From Nicotiana tabacum (Eukaryota; Streptophyta; Magnoliopsida; Solanales; Solanaceae): a stretch of 64,000 nt of DNA. The notes under the pieces are model-generated. The model saw nothing but the letters and a program-made list of their open reading frames with translations, was not told the DNA's origin and ran no database searches. The translations under genes were made by a program, and so were the position numbers. The stretch spans positions 104,075,161-104,139,160 of the forward strand of contig NC_134087.1 in NCBI RefSeq assembly GCF_000715075.1, written 5' to 3'. Every line of letters starts with the position of its first letter. Position 1 is the first letter of the stretch. Positions 1 to 10,485 of this stretch are shown here, in pieces.

Positions 1-2764
1 TAATGGATGAAGAAGATGCAGAAAAGACGGCATTCATCACACCCTGGGGAACTTATTGTTATCGGGTAATGCCATTTGGTTTAAAGAATGCTGGGGAAAC
101 CTATATGAGGGCAATGACTACTGTGTTTCACGATATGATACACAAGGAGATTGAGGTATATGTAGATGATGTGATCATAAAATCAAAGCATCAATCCGAC
201 CACGTCAGGGATTTGAGGAAATTCTTCCAGAGGCTTCGCAGGTACAACCTCAAGCTCAACCCCGCCAAGTGTGCATTTGGTGTTCCATCCAGAAAACTGT
301 TGGGATTCATAGTCAGTCGGTGAGGCATAGAGCTGGACCCATCAAAGATCAAAGCCATACAAGATTTGCCCCCTCCGAGGAACAAGACTGAAGTGATGAG
401 TCTGTTAGGAAGGCTGAACTACATCAGCAGGTTTATTGCTCAGCTCACGACAACTTTTGAGCCTATTTTCAAGTTGTTGAGGAAGGACGCTGTGATCAAG
501 TGGACTGATGAGTGTCAAGAAGCGTTTGACAAGATAAAAGGTTACTTGACAAACCCACCTGGGGACTGAGGCCTTTGATTCTTTACTTGACAGTCTTGGA
601 AAATTCATTTGGATGTGTACTGGGGCAGCATGACGTCACCGGCAGGAAGGAGCAGGCCATCTATTATCTTAGCAAGAAGTTCACAGCTTATGAGGTTAAG
701 TACACTCACCTGGAAAGGACATGTTGCGCCTTAACTTGGGTGGCACAGAAGTTGAAACATTATTTGTCATCCTACACTACTTACCTCATTTCACGCTTGG
801 ATCCGTTGAAGTATATCTTTCAAAAGCCTATGCCGACAGGCAGACTGGCAAAATGGCAGATTTTGCTCACAGAGTTTGACATAATCTATGTGACTCGGAC
901 TGCGATGAAAGCCCAGGCATTGGCCGATCATTTGGCTGAGAACCTGATCGATGAAGAGTATGAGCCACTGAGGACTTATTTTCCCGATGAAGAGGTGATG
1001 CACATTGATGAACTAGAACAGGCCGAAAAACCAGGTTGGAAGCTCTTCTTTGATGGAGTCGCGAATGCGAAAGGAGTTGGAATAGGAGCGGTACTTATTT
1101 CTGAAACAGGACACCATTATCCTGTTACGGCTCAGCTACATTTCTATTGTACCAATAACATGGCTGAATATGAGGCATGCATTTTGGGTTTAAGGTTAGC
1201 TACAGACATGGATGTCCAAGACGTCTTGGTCTTAGGAGACTCGGATCTCCTGGTGCATCAAATTCAGGGTGAATGGGAAACACGGGATTTGAAGCTCATA
1301 CCATATCGGCAATATTTGCACGATCTGAGCAAGCGATTTTGATCAGTGGAGTTCAGACACATCCCAAGAGTTCACAATGAGGTTGCCGATGCTTTGGCCA
1401 CTTTAGCATCGATGTTGCACCACCCAGACAAAATTCATGTTGACCCGTTGCATATCCAGGTTCGTGATCAGCATGCTTATTGCAACATGATATAGGAAGA
1501 AATGGATGGCGAGCCATGGTTCTATGATGTCAAGGAATACCTCAGGATGGGGATATACCCGGAGCAGGCCACCAGAGATCAAAAGAGAACCATTCGGCGA
1601 TTGGCCAATGGATTTTTCCTCAGTGGAGGAGTGTTGTACAAAAGAACCCCAGATTTGGGATTGCTGAGATGTATAGATGCTAGTCAAGCCACGACAGTTA
1701 TGACAGAGGTACATGCTGGAGTTTGTGGGCCGCATATGAGCGGATATGTATTGGCAAAGAAGATTATTCGAGCAGGGTACTATTGGCTCACTATGGAGCG
1801 TAATTGTATCGGTTTCGTGCGGAAATACCATCAGTGTCAGATACACGGAGATTTGATTCATTCTCCGCCGACAGAATTGCATACAATGTCAGCACCATGG
1901 CCATTCGTTGCCTGGGGCATGGATGCCATTGGACCTATTGAGCCGGCAGCTACCAACGGTCATAGGTTCATTCTGGTGGCCATCGACTATTTCACTAAGT
2001 GGGTTGAAGCTAAAACTTTCAAGTCGGTAACCAAGAAGGCAGTGGTAGATTTTGTTCACTCCCATATCATTTGTAGATTCGGAATCCCAAAGGTGATCAT
2101 CATGGATAATGGTGCTAATCTTAACAGCAATTTGATGAAAGAGGTATGTCAGTAGTTTAAGATTACACACCGTAATTCCACACCATATCGTCCCAAGGCG
2201 AATGGAGCAGTTGAGGCAGCCAACAAGAACATCAAGAAGATACTGAGGAAGATGGTAGAAGGATCCAGACAATGGCATGAAAAATTACCATTTGCATTGT
2301 TAGGTTATCGCACTACTGTCCGTACTTCAGTAGGGGCAACGCCTTATTTGTTGGAATATGGAACTGAAGCAGTAATATCGGCGGAAGCTAAAATTCCATC
2401 CCTTCGGATTGTCGCTGAAGCTAAGATTGATGATGACGAGTGGGTCAAAACCCATTTGGAGCAGTTGAACTTGATTGATGAAAAGAGATTGGCAGCCGTG
2501 TGTCATGGCCAGTTATATCAAAAGAGAATGGCAAGAGCGTACAACAAAAAGGTGCATCCCCGGAAGTTTGAAGTGGGCCAGCAAGTGCTGAAACGCATCC
2601 TCCCACATCAGGCTGAGGCAAAGGGCAAGTTCTCCCCGAATTGGCAAGGGCCATTCTTTGTAACCAGAGTGTTATCCAATGACGCTTTATGTTTAGCAGA
2701 TATCGAAGGGAAATGCGTCGACATGGCTATCAATTCTGATGCAGTTAAGAGATATTATGTATAA
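1..2764 (+). pseudogene. pol (RT - RNase H - second RNase H - integrase), copy A, 5' truncated by window
   Basis: This is the pol polyprotein of a Ty3/gypsy element, which makes and integrates cDNA. The RT palm motif YVDD is at 159-170. A first, degenerate RNase H follows from about 575. A second RNase H with its acidic residues (FFDG, MAEYEA, LGDSD, NEVADAL) runs from about 1045 to 1410. Integrase carries a zinc-finger region near 1710-1840, and DDE residues in GMDAIGP, MDNGAN and NGAVEAANK. The end is RYYV-stop at 2764. It is broken by TGA 321-323, a 16-bp deletion near 560 giving TGA 567-569, TGA 1340-1342, TAG 1493-1495 and TAG 2153-2155. The first cysteine of the integrase CxxC pair is Tyr (codon 1826-1828), where copy C keeps Cys. 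No chromodomain follows. Confidence 0.92.
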
Positions 2765-2993
2765 TTTCTTTTAATTGTAATTGTCGTTTGTTTGTACTTG
2801 GCACTTATCGGAGAATGAAATGACGGAGGCAATTCTTTCTTCTATCCAAACACTTTAACCTTTGCTTCCCCTTTTGAGCCTTATTTATTCTTTCATACCC
2901 CTCTTTTGGAATCAGTAATGAAAATGAAAGAAAACGAGAAGAAAAAATAACGATAATAAAGACAAAAGAAAAGTCACAAGAAAAACAAAGGAA

Positions 2994-3055
2994 GTGGGAA
3001 CTACGTTCGACCTGATTCCTCAAAGAGGATACGTAGGCGCCTCACGGCTCGGTCA
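2994..3055 (+). ncRNA. Recurrent inter-ORF stem-loop motif, copy A, post-pol
   Basis: Conserved boxes GAACTACG (2998) and GGATACGTAGGC (from 3027) flank an inner hairpin TCCTC (3017-3021) / GAGGA (3025-3029). An outer pairing GTGGG (2994-2998) / CCTCAC (3040-3045, one bulge) encloses both. Related motifs lie in the leader (10173), between ORF1 and gag (12746), and before the polypurine tract of copy C (41360). Calling it an RNA element is inference from conserved pairing with changing sequence. No known family is recognised. Confidence 0.5.
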
Positions 3056-3413
3056 TAGCGTAACAAAAAATAAAAATCCCCAAGCAAGAAACTGGGGTAG
3101 AAGTTGTGTTTGTAATTTTGCGAAGGAAGTTTGATTCCAAGAGTTGTAATGTTTTACCCATCAAAAGTATTTTGAACCTTTTGATACCCCTTTTCTTTTA
3201 GCCATACACAAAAATCCATATTGATGTCCAAAAAAGACCTCTCGATCAGCTTCCGAGAAGTGCCCAGGCTGGCAAATGGAAGTCAGGAATAACACTCTGA
3301 TCCCCAGCAGAGAGGAGGATCATAAACTGTAAATGAATTAATAGCCGGCAGAATCCCTAGCAGAGAGAGTCGTATTGGCAACACTCCAATCCCCAGCTGA
3401 AAAAATAAAATAA

Positions 3414-3600
3414 AATGAGAGAGTCTTATCGGTGAAAACCTTCACAGGCACCATAAGGCAACTGGAGTTGAGAGAAATAAAATGAGAGAGTCTTATCGGT
3501 GAAAACCTTCACAGGCACCATAAGGCAACGGGAGTTGAGAGAAATGAGAGAGTCTTATTAGTGAAAACCCCTCAAAGGGCACTATGAGGCGACAAAATAA
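3414..3600 (+). repeat. ~66-bp direct repeats in the 3' UTR, copy A
   Basis: Three units start with AGAGTCTTATCGGTGAAAAC or a close variant near 3420, 3486 and 3549. Each unit can fold: CTTAT pairs with ATAAG, enclosing GTGAA / TTCAC. The third unit is diverged but still begins AGAGTCTTAT. The same array is in copy B (about 20915-21090) and copy C (about 38505-38680). Confidence 0.7.
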
Positions 3601-4699
3601 GATTGGCGGAAAGGATCCGTCGAGGCATCAAGCAATGCAAAAGTGTTGATTTGGCAAAAAGAGTTGGGCGCTTGCATATCCCCTAGCGAAATGAGGCCAC
3701 CAGAAAGATCGATTGATATAAATAGACTGGGTTGATTAATCCAGAATGCACGACATGATCGCCGGGATCGGTTATTTCATTCAGATAAGTCCTTTTCATT
3801 TTTCTTCTCCCCAGCATTCGTTCAGAAAGACTTCTTCTTTTTCTATCTTTTGAAATCATCACTTTTTCATTTCTTGGTTTAAAGACTTTACCTCCCCAAC
3901 AGTTTGTTTTGAAAAGGATTTTCAGAGCTTACTACTAGTTGCCAAAACGGTGCAAAGCAAAATGCGAATAGGACAGGCCAAAGATAAGGCGACAAAGCGA
4001 AAAGAAGTTTGTCGCAAGACCAAATGGTGAATGGGTCTAAATCTGTGGATAAAAACAAAAAGCAACAGTTAAAAGGTTATGAGGATCCCCAGCAGATTTG
4101 CGAGATGCAAGAACAACTCCGACAGATTATCGACCAAGTTCTGCGATGGTCGGACAACACAAAGTGGGGAAGGAGGAGAAAGGAAAAACCATCCCCAGCG
4201 AATAATATCATCCCCAGCAAGTTTTGTAATAAAACGCAAAGCAGGGAAAGGAAAAAGGAAAAACCATCCCCAGCAGGAGTGGCACGACCATTCACCACAT
4301 TTTAAACTAACAAATTTTTCTTTGATTTGAAGCAGGGAAAGGAAATGTTATCGACAGCGGGAAGACATGGCCATAAAGAAGATTATCAAACTAGGGCAGA
4401 AAATTTTCTCTCAGTGCGAAAATTTTCGTGAAATCAGATACCCACTTGGGAAAGATGGAAGATAACACAAGTTTTGAAGGAAGTGGAATCCCGAGTAGTT
4501 CACGGGAGAAGGCAATACAAGTTTTAAAGAAAGCAATCTTGGAAGAAGCAAGATAACCCAAGTTTTAAGGGTAGTGGTCTTTGAATCAGTATCATCCCCA
4601 CCATTGTTAAAAGCAGGAAAGTAACTAGTCTTAAAGAAGGAAGATAATTCCCCAGCAGTGTTATCCCCGGCAGGTTTCAGAGAAGTGAGAACACCAGTT

Positions 4700-5356
4700 T
4701 GAGGGAAGTAATTGCTGAAGAACAGAGGTTGTTTATTTTAAAAGTTGGAGAAGTCAGGAGCCCGCCTGGAGAATGGAGGTTGTTAAATTTTAAGTTGGAG
4801 TCAGGAGCCCGCCTGTAGAACGGAGGTTGTTTATTTTAAAAGTTGGAGAAGTCAGGAGCCCGCCTGGAGAATGGAGGTTGTTAAATTTTAAGTTGGAGTC
4901 AGGAGCCCGCCTATAGAATGGAGGTTGTTAAATTTTAAGTTGGAGTCAGGAGCCCGCCTGGAGAATGGAGGTTGTTAAATTTTAAGTTGGAGTCAGGAAC
5001 CCGCCTGTAGAATGGAGGTTGTTAAATTTTAAGTTGGAGTCAGGAGCCCGCCTGGAGAATGGAGGTTGTTAAATTTTAATTTGGAGTCAGGAGCCCGCCT
5101 GGAGAATGGAGGTTGTTAAATTTTAAGTTCGTGTCAGGAGCCCGCCTGGAGAATGGAGGTTGTTAAATTTTAAGTTGGAGTCAGGAGCCTGCCTGTAGAA
5201 TGGAGGTTGTTAAATTTTAAGTTGGAGTCAGGAGCCCGCCTGGAGAATGGAGGTTGTTAAATTTTAAGTTGGAGGCAGGAGCCCACCTGTAGAACGGAGG
5301 TTGTTATATTTTAAGTTGGAGAAGTCAGGAGCCCGCCTGTAGAATGGAGGTTGTTA
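4700..5356 (+). repeat. 47-bp tandem repeat array at the 3' end of the internal region, copy A
   Basis: About 14 units of a 47-bp monomer (start GGAGGTTGTTAAATTTTAAG, then TTGGAGTCAGGAGCCCGCCT, then GTAGAAT or GGAGAAT). Variants alternate, and some units carry TTTATTTTAAAAG in place of AAATTTTAAG. The array stops abruptly at 5356, where LTR sequence begins. Tandem repeats in this position are established for Ogre-type elements and can seed satellites. Confidence 0.92.
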
Positions 5357-5373
5357 CCTGATCTCTTAGATAG

Positions 5374-5667
5374 CCTAAACGACGCCGTTTAGGCGTCTTC
5401 AATCTGAGCCGCTGATCGAACAGATCAAACGGTCCAGTGCAACCCTGGCTTGGTTTGAAACGACACCGTTTCAAGTGTTTAATCCGAGCCATCCATTTTC
5501 TTTGATCCAACGGCCTCAAGGCCTCACCACGACCCAATCCACTTCACCCCCGGGCAAACCCATTCCCCAACTTAAACCGAACGACACCGTTCAGTTAAGT
5601 GAGTTGATCCAGGCCGTTGATCGTGCTTGATCCAACGGCCAAGATTAATCCCCCCTCCACTATATAA
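5374..5667 (+). promoter_or_regulatory. LTR1' core promoter: TATA box and upstream palindromes
   Basis: TATATAA is at 5661-5667. Upstream are inverted repeats around a similar core: CCTAAACG / CGTTTAGG (5374-5393), TTGAAACG / CGTTTCAA (5455-5474), GAACG / CGTTC nested in ACTTAA / TTAAGT (5570-5600), and GGCCGTTGATC / GATCCAACGGCC (5612-5640). The first three have loops ACGC or ACAC, so ACGACRCCGTT recurs. The TATA box makes this the likely U3/R promoter; protein binding is inference. Confidence 0.65.
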
Positions 5668-5724
5668 GCCTAATACCTACCCCAGCCCCCCAAACCAAAC
5701 ACCCCCCTTTTCTTCCTTGTTCAT

Positions 5725-6142
5725 CGTCTCTCAAATCAGAGACGAACTAGGGCTAACCCTAGCTGCCACCTTACCCCGTCGCCTGAAACCCGGCGGCATC
5801 AACGCCGCCGGCCACCACCTTAACACCATAAGACCATCTGACCACCCCCGTTCCAAATATGTTACTTGTTTGGTTCGAATCTTCCCCCATCTTATCGAAT
5901 CTTCATTTGAAGAATCAAGCCAAACGGAAACCTACACCAACCAACCCCAAATTCATACCAGGTAACCCAGACCTCCCTCATACCATAAATAACTTTGGTC
6001 CCGTTCGAATCTGCCTAGAAACGTTCAAGCCCCAAATTGAATGTGAGAACCCTAGAAAACCAAAACACGGGCTTCGTCCGAAATTAAGAGGGATTTGAGG
6101 TTTCTAACTGACCTTAGTTTAGTGTTCTCAGTTGAGAACACT
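5725..6142 (+). promoter_or_regulatory. Run of perfect hairpins just downstream of the LTR1' TATA box
   Basis: Perfect inverted repeats follow the presumed transcription start: CGTCTCT / AGAGACG (5725-5744), CTAGGG / CCCTAG (5747-5762), CCGGCGGC / GCCGCCGG (5790-5811) and AGTGTTCTCA / TGAGAACACT (6121-6142). LTR3 keeps all the stems; several of its differences fall in loops. This suggests a structured 5' end of the genomic RNA. Confidence 0.6.
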
Positions 6143-9100
6143 CGATTAAGGTCCGTTTGACCTCAAAAAATCCAAGCCCAAGTTGGTCCCAAGGTCGTCT
6201 GTTTCTGATCTTTGTCACTGAGGTATTTTTCCCTTCTTTTGTTCTATTTTTGTGTTTATATTTGTTTATTTGTTTAGTTTAAGTTTCACTGATTTTTCAA
6301 TTTTCGTCGATTGATTCTATCCATCTTCAATGACCTTTTATTTGGTCGAATTCTTCTGTACATTGATTAAGTATATGTTGTAAACTGTATAATCAATGCG
6401 ATTAGTTTCGTCGATTAGTTGGTTGTATTACGACTCACTGTTTCTGTCAAATGCTACTCGAATCACATGTGGTTTTTTCTGATTGATTGTCGATAATTGT
6501 TGTACATTATGGCCTGTATAATCGATTAATCAAGTGTCGTCAATTAATTTGCTTGAAAAATTAGAGAAAACATGGTAGTAGTTCCTGGTTGTTTTCCAGT
6601 AGGTTTACCATTTCTTTTTGTTTTCTGTGTTAAATGTGGAATGAATTGAACCTGTTGTTTTCAGTCTTGTTTATTTTAACCAGATTACTCATTCAGTTCT
6701 TCATAGTTTATCTCATTGCCCTGATTAATACCATTTCGATTTTCTTCTGTTCTTCTGCCTTAAATCATTGTGTCTGAATAGGATTGTGAATTGGATATAG
6801 TTGTAGTTATTTAGGTGTTTAACCAGAAATTAGTTTCAGGTTTGAACTTACATAAATGTAACTTCAGACTTGTAAAGCTTAGGGTAATGAAGTAATAACA
6901 ATGGGGACTCAGGGGGTAATTTGGGGAGTCCAAAGGTTTGAAAATGGTTTTGACTGAGTAGTCTATCCAGTAGGGTCCTGGTGTGCTTTAAATTGAACTA
7001 GTGCTTATTGATAGGAGGGACACTAAGGAATAAGAGGTGCTTTTGCTAATTGGAAATTAGCAACAATAGGTAATAATGAAAAGTTAAAATGATTCACATA
7101 GTAGAGGAATATAGTAGCTGGAAAGTAAAAAGAAGTGGAGGGTAATAATAAAAGGGTAATAGTAAAAGAAAAGGGAAGGGCTGAAAAGGGTCTACTTTGG
7201 GTATAAAATAGGAGTCATTTGGGGACTAATGGGGGGACTGGATTTTGAGGGGAAAAGTCCAGAGTTTAAGAGTGAATGAAAGCTAAACTTTGAACAAAGG
7301 GAAAACATTCATAGTTCAAGTTAAAAACCTGGTGGATTTTATCATCAGAATTCAGTAATTTTAAAGTTGAAATAGGCTGACTTTCAAACTAAAAGTGAGG
7401 TCTTTTCTTTACTTCTAAAATACCAGCTGTTCCATTGCCTTTTCGCCCCTAATTCACTCTGTTTTTCTGCCAGTAATTTTTTGGCATTGTTGGTTTTCAA
7501 GTAGTATTTCCTGAAGTGTGCTATTGGACATCTTTTACTGTTTCATTGCTATTTCTGGGTTTTTCTCCATTGGTTTTCGGGACTGCTGGTTGCCGGATTT
7601 TGTTCCGTTGGTTTTAAGTTGCCTATTGGTTATTGTTGCTGTTGCTGTTGTCTTCTACTAATCTACTAATCCTCGCCTTCTTCTGTTCTATTATCAGGTA
7701 CACTACTTTGAATCACCTCGATGTTTGATTATTGAAGTTGAAATAAAATGGACAGAAGATTTCTGTATTTAACTATAGAATAATTGTATTTTAGTTAGAT
7801 ATTAGTTATGTGTTTCCTGTTATATGAAGGGTAGAGTCATGTAGCATTAAGACTATTTTTGTAAGATCACTGATTAGCAGCTAGATATGGCATAACATTA
7901 GATTACGGACCTAAGATCCTTGAAATGACGTGAATATTAGTCAATACAGTATGCATGTTTAATTTGAGCAGAATTGTTAGATTGTTGAACTATTGGACGT
8001 ATTTCTGTAGGAATCGCATAGTTATCAGTTTCAGTTTTGCTAATTCATATATTTAAAATAATGTAGCTTCGGAATCACATCCAACTCGAATTGGTAATTA
8101 GTTAATGTGGTGAATCGATTTAATTGGTTGGTAAAATCTAGCTTTGAACTCGCGAATATTGGAATAGAAGTAACTTGAAGTTTGTGATTTTTTTATTCTT
8201 GTTAGTAACAAAGATCCGTAAGTGTTAGGCAAATATAATTGGTTAGTAATTTCGAATAATCCGTAGGCTTGATATATTTGAAGTGCGATTCAATGTAGTA
8301 AGGTTAAGAACACTAATCCAATAGGTTATTTAAGTTAATGATCAAGCTTAAGCAAACTTTCGTAATCATTAGTAATTAAGGTTGGCTTAGTTTCAAGTAG
8401 TTAAAAACAATTAGTTCCAACGGTTCATTTCATCTAACAATGTGGGTTTAAATTAGTTATAGGATAATTAGTTTCTTTTGAATATATATTGTTTGTCAAT
8501 TCTATATTTATTTATAATTTCAATTTTAGTAGTATTGGCTTATAGAATTAGGCATGAAATAATCTCCTTTTACGCAAGTTTGATTGCAATTTTCCGGTTG
8601 CGTTTGCTTTAATCCGATAAATAAGTGATGGCCTTTTCAAGCATGTAATTAACTAGGATTTTTCTCTTTTATTTTAGAGACAAACTTAAATAGAAAATGT
8701 AGTCACTTTAGGAATGTCCTTTAAAAAATAAATGAGGCGTGCCTCGCCAAAATAAAATGTACAAGCGGCGAGGCCCTCTATTTTTAATAACTATCTAGCT
8801 TTCCGGAGAGGCCGTTTAGCGAATATCCACGGCCTTCGCCGAATTAATAACACGATAGTCTCTTTAGGCACATGTTTAATAATCTTACCTTTCTTAAATT
8901 CGGGTGTGCATTTCATGCGACCCAAAACCAAATCCCAAAATGTCGAATCAAATGTGTTCAGGATTGCGGGTGCATTTCATGTGACGCGATCCAAAGACAT
9001 GTTTCAAACGACGTTCAAATTTCTTTAATAATTTGAATAAAAGCGGTTCATGGTTGGAATTCGCACATAAGTTCATATTTGTATAAAATCAGATAATTAA

Positions 9101-9320
9101 GCCGAATATAACAGTTGAGTGACTGTGCTAGAACCACGGAATTCGGGAATACCTAACACCTTCTCCCGGGTTAACAGAATTCCTTATCCGAATTTCTGGT
9201 TCGCGGACTGTTAAACAGAGTCATTCTTTTCCTCGATTTGAGATTAAACCGGTGACTTGGGACACCATAAATCTCCCTTGTACCCTTGCGGGTGTAGTGA
9301 AAAAGGAGGTGTGACAGCAA

Positions 9321-9338
9321 TGGCGACTCTGCTGGGGA
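9321..9338 (+). other. Primer-binding site of copy B
   Basis: TGGCGACTCTGCTGGGGA starts 4 nt after the LTR end. Its reverse complement ends in CCA and has the shape of a tRNA acceptor plus T-stem 3' strand. Ogre elements are known to use tRNA-Arg; that identity is inferred here, not checked. Confidence 0.85.
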
Positions 9339-10485
9339 ATGAACCCAGAATCTCTGGTTCAGGGTTCAAGAATTCGAGCTTAGAATAATTGTTATATTTG
9401 GCTTTATTTATTATCTGATTTTATTACATGTTTGGGCCCAATGTGGTAATTGTTGCTTTTACCACTTTGTTATTTTGTGAATTGTATATAAATTGTTACG
9501 AAACCCATCTTCCCTCTGAGTCTTCTAAATCATGAAGAAGGGTGCACTTCGTGTGACTTCTTTTCTGTTTAGAGTCAATCCCATTTTTTAGAACGAGGTT
9601 CGGATAAGTTGCTAAGCCGGTGAAGCTTCTGTATTCCCGGTACGCTGCCTCCTCCTCGGCTCGAGTTATTCGCTCGGGTAAGCCAGGTTTAGAACAATAC
9701 ACTCAGGTTTTTTTAAACCTAGTATGACAAAACCACATGCCGGATCCCTAGTAGGAACGTTTGTTTGCATCATGTGCATTTGACTTTGGAAACTCAACAA
9801 AGAGGTTGGGTCTGTCTAGGACAGGTGTACCTGAAATAAAAAAGACCATCATGATGCATCTTACTTGCTACATATGCATTAATATGCTTCGGACTCGCAT
9901 GCTGACCGGCTTTTAAATAGTGGGAAAAATGAAAAAAAATGATGAAAAAAAGAAGAGAAATAGCAGTGTAAAGGGTTAAGAGAGTTAATCACTAGTTTTA
10001 AAAATACCAATGCCCGAATAGTGTCGAAATTCTGCCAAATTTTTTAGAAAATAAAAAAAAGGTTTTATTTTAAATAGATTGTTTTATTCAGAAAGCATAA
10101 AAAAGTCTTTATTTTTAGTTTGTCTTATTTTCAAAATAGTTTATTTAGAAAAAAAATAGTCTATTTTATTTGCCCGAACTACGTCGGTTTAATTCTCACC
10201 GGATGTGAGATACATAGGCAACCCTTATCGGGTCCAACTTTCCTTTTTGCAAAAATACCCAGAAAAGAGTCTTAAATAAATCAAGTGACCCCGGAAGGCT
10301 GACTTCGCATAAACTGCCGCTTTTGATCATCCTTTAGAGTTTTTGATCGGTTGACCCTCACCGGCTTCATCCCCAAAGTGCTGAAAGGTCGTGTTCGGAA
10401 AATCGGATCTTTCTTTCTGAAAATATAGTCAAATCATTTTTCGAGTCAAACAATTTTTTTGCTTTTGTTTAAATCGCCTTAATAA
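9339..10485 (+). other. Untranslated leader of copy B
   Basis: About 1.15 kb without a convincing ORF. It contains A/T-rich stretches and the structured motif at 10173-10232. The sequence ending GTGCAG at 10493, just before ATGAGC at 10495, resembles a 3' splice acceptor, so ORF1 may be reached by splicing of the leader; that is a guess. Confidence 0.7.
10173..10232 (+). ncRNA. Recurrent stem-loop motif, copy B leader
   Basis: Outer stem CCCGA (10173-10177) / TCGGG (10228-10232). Left box GAACTACG at 10176. Inner hairpin TCTCAC (10194-10199) / GTGAGA (10205-10210). Right box GATACATAGGCAACCC. The inner stem sequence differs from the post-pol motif, but pairing is kept. Confidence 0.55.

Larger units (their letters stand above)
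2765..4700 (+). other. 3' UTR of copy A, no coding sequence
   Basis: About 1.9 kb without a credible gene between integrase and the 47-bp repeat array; the short ORFs here are low-complexity. It holds a structured motif (2994-3055), three units of a ~66-bp repeat (3414-3600) and scattered words with core TCCCCAGC at 3301, 3390, 3808, 4086, 4192, 4211, 4267 and 4649, with near variants at 3354 and 4664. The word at 3301-3312 (TCCCCAGCAGAG) is exactly complementary to 12 nt of the element's primer-binding site (9327-9338). Confidence 0.8.
1..5356 (+). mobile_element. Ogre/Tat-like gypsy element, copy A (3' internal part only)
   Basis: The window opens inside the reverse transcriptase of a Ty3/gypsy element. 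It continues through RNase H, integrase and a long 3' UTR into a 47-bp tandem repeat that joins directly to a truncated LTR at 5357. It is nearly identical to 17499-22852 (offset 17498, then 17496 bp) and shares that copy's diagnostic defects, including in-frame stops, a 16-bp deletion near 560 and loss of the polypurine tract. The Tat/Ogre assignment rests on the dual RNase H, absence of a chromodomain, very long LTRs, an ORF upstream of gag and a repeat-bearing 3' UTR. The 5' part lies outside the window. Confidence 0.9.
5357..9316 (+). repeat. LTR1', 5'-truncated LTR shared by copies A and B
   Basis: Its 3960 bp match LTR3 from 42068 onward and end GTGTGACA, directly before the primer-binding site of copy B. 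The first ~525 bp of the LTR (TGTGAGCA start, seen in LTR3 at 41543) and the polypurine tract are missing. It keeps the TATA box (5661-5667), promoter palindromes and transcript-start hairpins. A 65-bp segment present in LTR2' and LTR3 is missing near 9273-9277, between CTCCC microrepeats. It serves as 3' LTR of A and 5' LTR of B. No gene was seen in it; the small ORFs are chance. Confidence 0.88.

Noticed and set aside
1403..1882. 159-aa minus-strand ORF opposite integrase (also 18901-19380 and 36492-36971)
   Set aside because: Present in all copies only because the sense integrase is conserved. It has no domain and no start context.
4009..4330. 98-aa and 83-aa ORFs in the 3' UTR
   Set aside because: They overlap in different frames in a purine-rich region full of TCCCCAGC words, with no domain. 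Copy C changes them by indels.
4700..5356. CRISPR-like array of direct repeats
   Set aside because: Monomers are contiguous 47-bp tandem units without unique spacers, inside a plant retroelement.
5627..6098. Overlapping ORFs of 112 and 79 aa in LTR1' (also in LTR2')
   Set aside because: They span the promoter and hairpin region, are Pro/Thr-rich by composition, and are not maintained in LTR3, where only a shorter 65-aa frame remains.
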